This document shows, piece after piece, positions 7,183 to 11,922 of a stretch of 11,922 bases of DNA. The DNA comes from an uncultured Eubacteriales bacterium. GTDB lineage: Bacteria; Bacillota; Clostridia; Christensenellales; DTU072. The stretch lies in NCBI GenBank assembly GCA_902766325.1, contig CACXDF010000118.1, forward strand, positions 1 to 11,922. The letters are read 5' to 3'. Position numbers and translations under genes: made by a program. Each line of letters opens with the position of its first letter. The stretch's first letter is position 1. The notes beneath the pieces were generated by a model. It worked only from the letters and a program-made list of their open reading frames with translations, had not been told where the DNA came from and did no database searches.

Positions 7183-8199
7183 ATGAGTGTGAAAGCAATA
7201 AACGAAACGGGAAAACTCGCCCTTTACGAGATAGAAAACAAAGCCGGAATGCGCTTGCAAGTGACGGCTTACGGCGCGCGTATTCATAAAATTCTTACCA
7301 AAGATAAGAACGGAAATACGATCGACGTCGTTGCGGGGTTTGAAACACCGGAAGGTTTTTTGGGTGATAATCCCTACTTTAACGCCGTTATCGGGCGAGT
7401 GGCGAACCGTATCGGCAATGCGGAATTTACTTTGAACGGCAAAAAATACACTCTCTTTAAAAACGACGGAAATAACAGTTTACACGGTGGAAAAGAAGGT
7501 TTCGATCGTAAGATATGGCAAGCGGAACCGATGGGAGACGACGCCGTAAAAATGACTTACTTTTCTCCGGACGGAGAAGAAGGATATCCGGGCAATCTGA
7601 CTACGACGGTAACGTATAAACTTACCGACGAAAACGAAGTGTCGATAGCATACGAGGCTATCTCCGATCAAGACACGATATGTTCTTTGACCAACCACGC
7701 GTATTTTAATCTCAACGGCGATTTTTCGACCGTTCTCGACCACGAAGTTTTTATCGATTCCGACAAAATCACCACAATCGACGGAAGCCTGATCCCGCAC
7801 GGGGACTTCACGCCCATCAAAGGTACGGCGTACGACTTTTCCGTGCCGAAAAAGATCGGAAAAGACATAAAAACAAACGATTTTATGCTGAATATCGCTC
7901 GCGGGTACGACTTCAATTACGTGCTGAACAACGACTTTATTCATCCCGTTGCAACCGCTTATTCGTCCGGATCCGGCGTCAAAATGTCCGTATTTACCGA
8001 CAGACCGTGCATGCAACTTTATACCGGAAATTTCCTTGACGGGCTGAAAGGTAAAAAAACATACGGCTATCAATCGGCTTTTTGTATGGAAACGCAAGGG
8101 TATCCCAACGCTTGCAACGTGCCCTCTTTTCCGTCGATCGAGTTAAAAAAAGGCGAGCGCTATAGCGCCCGCACTTCCTATAAATTCACCGTCGAATAA
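7183..8199 (+). CDS. galM: Aldose 1-epimerase (galactose mutarotase)
   Basis: Interconverts alpha and beta anomers of aldoses such as galactose and glucose, feeding the Leloir pathway; cytoplasmic, since no signal peptide is present. Length 338 residues is typical for the family. Active-site residues seen: Arg76 in GRVANRIG, His101 in SLHGG, the catalytic-acid His172 in TNHAYFNL, Asp243 in GYDFNYVL, and the catalytic-base Glu303 in METQGYPNA. These match the positions known from the Lactococcus lactis enzyme. The ATG at 7183 is preceded by AGAGAGG with 8 bp spacing, so the start is secure. No other sugar gene is adjacent, so it is a stand-alone unit with its own promoter. It converges with the MBL gene, only 8 bp separating the stops, and its last codons (about 322-330) double as the terminator of that opposite gene. 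No convincing terminator for galM itself was seen. Confidence 0.96.
   Translation: MSVKAINETGKLALYEIENKAGMRLQVTAYGARIHKILTKDKNGNTIDVVAGFETPEGFLGDNPYFNAVIGRVANRIGNAEFTLNGKKYTLFKNDGNNSLHGGKEGFDRKIWQAEPMGDDAVKMTYFSPDGEEGYPGNLTTTVTYKLTDENEVSIAYEAISDQDTICSLTNHAYFNLNGDFSTVLDHEVFIDSDKITTIDGSLIPHGDFTPIKGTAYDFSVPKKIGKDIKTNDFMLNIARGYDFNYVLNNDFIHPVATAYSSGSGVKMSVFTDRPCMQLYTGNFLDGLKGKKTYGYQSAFCMETQGYPNACNVPSFPSIELKKGERYSARTSYKFTVE
8145..8172 (-). terminator. Intrinsic terminator of the transglutaminase-WYL-MBL cluster, inside galM
   Basis: Read on the minus strand, GCGGGCGC (8172-8165), a TATA loop, and GCGCTCGC (8160-8153) form an 8-bp stem with one G-U pair, followed by C and seven T residues (8151-8145). 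It begins 35 nt after the MBL stop. On the plus strand the same hairpin has an A-C mismatch and no T-run, so it should act only against minus-strand transcription. It overlaps galM codons for KKGERYSAR. Confidence 0.8.
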
Positions 8200-8207
8200 G
8201 ATCCGAT

Positions 8208-8906
8208 CTACTTCAGGATGAGCGCGCCGCGCTCCTTCCATACTTCGATCGCTCCGGACAGCACGGAAGCGGGAAACGGCTTTCCGTGCCCCGGATAAAT
8301 GGTCTCGATACCGGACATCTTCTGCACTTTTTCCCAACTTTTAACCATTTCGAACTTATTTTTGATCCACATGGGAGCATATTTTTGGGCGCCGATACCG
8401 GACATAAAGAGATCGCCGCAAAATAGTTTTTCGCCTGCTTGCATGACGACGTCGCAATCGGTATGGCCTTTCAGAATTTTAAAGGTAATGCCTTCGCTTT
8501 CGAGCGGCTGCCCGCTCGGATCGAGCGAGGGACCGGTCACAGGCGGAAAGCACTGCGTCGCATCGACGAAAGCGACCGATAACTTAGACAAAACGAGGAG
8601 CGGAAACGAAGATATATAAGTTTGCATATCGTTCTTTCCGGCGGCGAGCCGCAGACGGTTCCCTTCGGCGGAGATCAATTGAGCGCCCGTTTTTTCGAGC
8701 GCGCTCCGCAAAAAACCGGCGTGGTCGGCGTGATGGTGCGTCAAAAAGATATATTTTATTTTGTCCGGAGATATATTTTTTGCGGCCAGTTTTTTCCAAA
8801 AAGTCTTTTCCTGTTGCCGATATCCCGTATCGACCATACAATAACCTTCGGAGAGCGGCACAAGGTAGGTATTGACGTAGTTGCTCGTGATCGTAATGAC
8901 GTCCAT
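8208..8906 (-). CDS. MBL-fold metallo-hydrolase
   Basis: A 232-residue cytoplasmic metallo-beta-lactamase-fold protein of the glyoxalase II-like broad family. Metal ligands are complete: THHHADH at 56-62 (His57, His59, Asp61, His62), His148 in KGHTD, the bridging Asp165 in FCGDLF, and His207 in YPGHG, so a binuclear site and hydrolytic activity are expected. There is no signal peptide, which argues against a periplasmic or secreted beta-lactamase. The substrate cannot be read; thioester or lactone hydrolysis is typical of this shape. The start at 8906 has AGAGGA about 9 nt upstream, 15 bp after the WYL gene's stop. It is the last gene of the minus-strand cluster, with a terminator 35 nt after its stop, inside galM. 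Confidence 0.9.
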   Translation of the reverse strand: MDVITITSNYVNTYLVPLSEGYCMVDTGYRQQEKTFWKKLAAKNISPDKIKYIFLTHHHADHAGFLRSALEKTGAQLISAEGNRLRLAAGKNDMQTYISSFPLLVLSKLSVAFVDATQCFPPVTGPSLDPSGQPLESEGITFKILKGHTDCDVVMQAGEKLFCGDLFMSGIGAQKYAPMWIKNKFEMVKSWEKVQKMSGIETIYPGHGKPFPASVLSGAIEVWKERGALILK

Positions 8907-8921
8907 TTTCTTTTTCCTCTT

Positions 8922-9896
8922 TTAAGAATTATATTTTATCGCCATCTTTTTGACGGCCTCTTTAATGCTTTCTCTTAAAGAAAGCGGTTCTTGCACCTCT
9001 ACGTTTTCGCCGTATTGGAGCGCCCAGTATTTAAGGGCGTCCGGCGGTGCGAAGAGGATCGTTTCCACATAGTCGCCCTCGCTGCTCGTTACCGTAAATC
9101 GAGACCCGAACCAGTCCACAAGGTCGCTGAAGACCTTCTTATTGCAGCGCATTTTTACTTTTTCCGGTCGCCCGTCGATAAGGTACGGAAAGGTGGTATC
9201 GAGTTTATCCGGGCTGATATCTTCGGCTCCTGACACTTCTTCACGCGGGCGAGCGCGCTCTCTGCATATCTCTATATTCGTGATCCTGTCCACGCGGAAA
9301 TATCCGATGGTATCCTTGCCGTCTTCGCAACAAATCAAATAATACCTTTGATTGTGCAAAAGTAAGAAATAGGGACTCACTTTCCAATCGCCCTTACGTA
9401 GGGGCGAAAGCTGTTTTTGCAGATTATAACCGTTATAAACGAAGCGAACTTTCTTCTTCTTGGAGATCGCTTCGTCCAATAGCTCTATCGTAAAGAAAAC
9501 GGATTTGTTGGGCGTCTTGTCCCATTGTCTGTTGTAGGACAGGTGATTGGCCTCGGAAAAGAACATCCCGCCCTCTTTCTCGAGTTTACCGATCAGATCG
9601 CCCGAATGCTTATTATCTATGTAGCGAGAAGACAGCACCGCGTCGATCAAGAGGCGCAACTCGCTTTTTTCGAAGCGTCGCGTAAAAAGACAAATACCGC
9701 TCCTTGCGGAGTCTATCTCGTATCCCGCCCGACGTAACGTCTCTAAATTTCTGCCGACGGCCTTTCGTTCGCAAACGATATCGTATTTTTCTTTTAACAG
9801 CTCAACGATATCTTGTTGCGACAAGCGATGTTCGCTATCGGTATACTCCTCTAAAATTTGCAAAATCCGTAAAATGGTGATTTTTCTTCTCGGCAT
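8922..9896 (-). CDS. WYL-domain transcriptional regulator (HTH-WYL-WCX)
   Basis: A 324-residue DNA-binding regulator. Residues 1-70 form a winged helix-turn-helix (KITILRILQILEEYTD..LSQQDIVELLKEKY..ERKAVGRNLETLRRAGYEI). A linker leads to the WYL domain at about 131-212, with SPYFLLLHNQRYYLICC and YFRVDRITNIEI; the name-giving WYL triplet is YYL (185-187) here. The C-terminal WCX part spans about 243-315 (VKMRCNKKVFSDLVDWFG, then APPDALKYWALQYGENVEVQEP). WYL domains sense nucleic acid or other negatively charged ligands in several families; the ligand here is unknown. The start at 9896 lies one base after the upstream gene's TGA (TGATATG) and has no clear ribosome site, so coupling by translational re-initiation is likely. 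It probably acts on its own cluster, but no site proves this. Confidence 0.92.
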   Translation of the reverse strand: MPRRKITILRILQILEEYTDSEHRLSQQDIVELLKEKYDIVCERKAVGRNLETLRRAGYEIDSARSGICLFTRRFEKSELRLLIDAVLSSRYIDNKHSGDLIGKLEKEGGMFFSEANHLSYNRQWDKTPNKSVFFTIELLDEAISKKKKVRFVYNGYNLQKQLSPLRKGDWKVSPYFLLLHNQRYYLICCEDGKDTIGYFRVDRITNIEICRERARPREEVSGAEDISPDKLDTTFPYLIDGRPEKVKMRCNKKVFSDLVDWFGSRFTVTSSEGDYVETILFAPPDALKYWALQYGENVEVQEPLSLRESIKEAVKKMAIKYNS

Positions 9897-9897
9897 A

Positions 9898-11922
9898 TCA
9901 TTCGTTGTCGTACAAGAAGACGACCGCGCGCAGGTTGCCGCCCTCTTCGGTAAGATCGATGAATTCTCCTGCGTATTTATTCGATACGAGAGTAGTCTGA
10001 GAACACTTTACGCGAAGCTCGGCAATGCTCGCGGCAACTTCGGGAGCGCATTCCATCTCAATGCCCACGACTCCGTCTCTCGCGACCGAATCCAACAGAT
10101 CCTTCAATGCCTGCAAACTGTTTACGTAAACGGGATATCCGTGTATAGCCGTATGGATGTAATAGTCGAAATCGACGTCCGAATCGGGTAAAAGGCCGTA
10201 GATCTCGGGCATACGGCCGTTCCGATCTTTACAGATCTGCGCGTACTCGCCGTCCGTCGTCAAGAAGCAACTGTGATCGGGATAAACGCGCGCGTCGGAC
10301 TTGGCCACGCCGTACGCTACGTCCACGATATACCAATGTCCGTCCAACAATATTTTATTATAGACGCGATAAGAATCGGAAGTCGTTTTTGCAACCGCGC
10401 TCCGACAAGGAATGCCGGCGAGACCGCATAGCGCCGAGAATGCTTTCGCATATCCGTCCGAAAGCGCGTGAGGCGCGTTGGCGTTCTTCATTGCGAAAAC
10501 GCCCTCCAAGTGGTAGGAATCGTAATTATTCATTTTCAGACGCGTTTCCGTCGCGGAAAGGGCTTCCGTCGCGCTGTCGTAGGCTACCGAGTAACAGAGC
10601 CAATCGTAGAAAGCAAGAACCTTTTCGCGATCGGACATCTTTTCGTCGATGAGAGAAGAATAGACGGTCTTGATCTGCTTATACAACGCGGCGAGTTCGT
10701 CGCTTCCCGTCGGTACGGGACGATACCCCCGTTCCATAACGTAACAAAGTTGATCGGAAGTAGAGACGTGCACGCCTATCTTCGCGTCGATCGGATAGGT
10801 GATATCGATCAGTTTATACGGCGACTCGGAATAAGAAGCGGACGCAACGTCCGGATTCTTTTCCACTTCCGCGGGCGTATCGAAACGCACGGGAAGATTG
10901 CCGTGCGGCACGGCGAAAGTCACGACGTAAGCGCCGTCCTCTTTTTTAGACATTTCGGTGATCATAAAATCAGTAACGTACGGCCCTTGCTGTTGCTGTC
11001 CGCAGATCATCGTGTACATATCCGTAAATTCGTTATCGATATCGTCCGGTATATCGACGTTGAACGCGTTCATCATTTCGGCAGTATACGTCAGCGTGCT
11101 GAAAAAGCTGACGGTAAAGGTATCGTAAAAGATCTCTTCCTCCCCAACCGTGACCATCGCGTTCCCTTTGCGTACAAGATCGTTATTCGACGGTTGGCAC
11201 AAAAGAATATACTCCACAAGATCGTACAATTCGTCAAGGGTGGTAACGTAGCCGTTGATATTATTCGCGATGTTGGCAAAATACGGCGTCAGGCTCTCCG
11301 GAAGTTGCAAAACGTGCGTCGAGTCGCCCCCGCCTTGCACGTTGGGTATACCGTAGTGGCAAACGTCGGAATACACGCCGTCTTTTTGCTTAACGCGCAA
11401 GCTGAACTTATCGGTAAATCCGGCCACCTCGGACGGAATATAGAAATAGTTATCCCCGAATACGATCGACCTGTCGGCGCTGTCCAAAATAACCACTCTG
11501 TTATCGTCAAAAACAAGTTCCGCCTCATACCGGTTCACGCCGGCGCAAGGCGACCAATGAGCATACAACAGGTTTTCGCCCATATATTGACCGCCCTCGA
11601 TCACCAGATTGGCGACTCTGCTGTCGGAGATCACGGCAAACGGGTAAGCCTCCGCTCTGTCAAAGTCGACGAGATCGCCCGCTTGCGGAGAAAGCGAATC
11701 GTCCGCGTCGTAGACACGGATCAACTGACTGACGTGATTATAAACGACTCTTTCTCCGTTTTGCGCCACGGTAGACAAAACACCGCCCGTTGTGGAAGTC
11801 ACGAGCAAACGGAAGTATCCCGCGCTGCGCAGCGGATAATAGAACATTTCTCCTTTGGCGGTAGAGCGTATTTCCCTTTTTTGCGATAAATCATATTCGC
11901 CCGCTTCGTTACAGGCAAGATA
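9898..11922 (-). CDS. Transglutaminase-fold protein, catalytic Cys and His replaced, 5' end cut by window edge
   Basis: The frame is open to the right edge: 674 residues are visible, and the real start is outside. The first in-window ATG (11847) has 25 open codons before it, so it is not shown to be the start; residue numbers below count from it. An N-terminal beta-rich region includes an Ig/FN3-like stretch around residues 85-160 (AHWSPCAGVNRYEAEL). The transglutaminase core follows at about 410-515: a helix SDREKVLAFYDWLC, then HALSDGYAKAFSALCGLAGIPCRSAV, SYRVYNKILLDGHWYIVDVAYG. Against the family pattern GxCxGYAxAF / HAWNxV / DxxW, the nucleophile Cys is Ser463 and the His is Arg494, while Asp509 remains. 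Catalysis is therefore unlikely, and a binding or structural role is the better guess. A signal peptide would be off-window. It is cotranscribed with the WYL gene (1-bp gap). Confidence 0.85.
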   Translation of the reverse strand, partial: YLACNEAGEYDLSQKREIRSTAKGEMFYYPLRSAGYFRLLVTSTTGGVLSTVAQNGERVVYNHVSQLIRVYDADDSLSPQAGDLVDFDRAEAYPFAVISDSRVANLVIEGGQYMGENLLYAHWSPCAGVNRYEAELVFDDNRVVILDSADRSIVFGDNYFYIPSEVAGFTDKFSLRVKQKDGVYSDVCHYGIPNVQGGGDSTHVLQLPESLTPYFANIANNINGYVTTLDELYDLVEYILLCQPSNNDLVRKGNAMVTVGEEEIFYDTFTVSFFSTLTYTAEMMNAFNVDIPDDIDNEFTDMYTMICGQQQQGPYVTDFMITEMSKKEDGAYVVTFAVPHGNLPVRFDTPAEVEKNPDVASASYSESPYKLIDITYPIDAKIGVHVSTSDQLCYVMERGYRPVPTGSDELAALYKQIKTVYSSLIDEKMSDREKVLAFYDWLCYSVAYDSATEALSATETRLKMNNYDSYHLEGVFAMKNANAPHALSDGYAKAFSALCGLAGIPCRSAVAKTTSDSYRVYNKILLDGHWYIVDVAYGVAKSDARVYPDHSCFLTTDGEYAQICKDRNGRMPEIYGLLPDSDVDFDYYIHTAIHGYPVYVNSLQALKDLLDSVARDGVVGIEMECAPEVAASIAELRVKCSQTTLVSNKYAGEFIDLTEEGGNLRAVVFLYDNE

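Noticed and set aside
6830..7186. Plus-strand open frame of 118 codons covering the divergent region
   Set aside because: It overlaps the lipoprotein signal peptide, both promoters and parS, and has no ribosome site or recognisable domain.
7480..8097. Minus-strand open frame of 205 codons antisense to galM
   Set aside because: galM has all catalytic residues, a promoter and a ribosome site; the antisense frame has none of these.
8220..8234. GAGCGCGCCGCGCTC palindrome 21 bp after galM, considered as its terminator
   Set aside because: It is followed by CTTCC, not a T-run, and lies in the MBL C-terminal codons; too weak to call.
8261..8289. 8-bp inverted repeat GCACGGAA / TTCCGTGC
   Set aside because: No T-run on either strand, and it falls in MBL codons near the conserved PGHGKPFP block; probably chance.
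10468..11889. Plus-strand open frame of 473 codons antisense to the transglutaminase-fold gene
   Set aside because: Rich in Arg, His and Val with no recognisable domain, and opposite a gene with a clear fold; a mirror of codon bias.

Overview
The window looks like chromosomal DNA of a Bacillota bacterium, probably a Clostridia-type anaerobe. The reasons are good AGAGG-type ribosome binding sites, a sigma-A-like promoter on each strand, a BspA-like leucine-rich-repeat lipoprotein with a CxxC ribbon typical of host-associated Clostridia, and a perfect 16-bp ParB-binding site (parS). The phylum call is inference from gene content; no marker here fixes a genus. The parS site, with mnmG (gidA) about 5.3 kb away, suggests the replication-origin half of the chromosome.

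Layout. Seven genes are present and six are on the minus strand. Minus-strand cluster A (right, 11922 down to 8208) holds a secreted-type, transglutaminase-fold protein that runs off the right edge, a WYL-domain transcriptional regulator starting 1 bp after it, and an MBL-fold metallohydrolase 15 bp further on. It ends at an intrinsic terminator (8145-8172) embedded in the 3' coding end of the convergent galM. galM (7183-8199) is the only plus-strand gene and has its own promoter (TTGACT-17-TACAAT). Minus-strand cluster B (6930 down to 1) holds the leucine-rich-repeat lipoprotein, isoleucyl-tRNA synthetase, a YqeY/GatB-like protein and mnmG, which runs off the left edge. Gaps in it are 19, 9 and 9 bp, so it reads as one operon mixing a surface protein with translation genes.

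The 252-bp divergent region between galM and cluster B (6931-7182) is the most information-dense noncoding stretch. It contains two divergent promoters, the parS palindrome, an imperfect 15-bp inverted repeat around parS, a perfect 15-bp operator-like palindrome, a hairpin abutting the galM promoter, and a pair of 11-bp inverted copies flanking that promoter. The predicted lipoprotein promoter sits so close to the only possible ATG that the transcript should be leaderless.

The most notable protein-level observations are a transglutaminase-fold domain with the catalytic Cys and His replaced by Ser and Arg (probable pseudoenzyme), and an IleRS whose HIGH signature reads GIHH and whose KMSKS loop reads KFHKS. 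No CRISPR array, insertion sequence, tRNA, rRNA or T-box was seen. There is no noncoding stretch above 300 bases.
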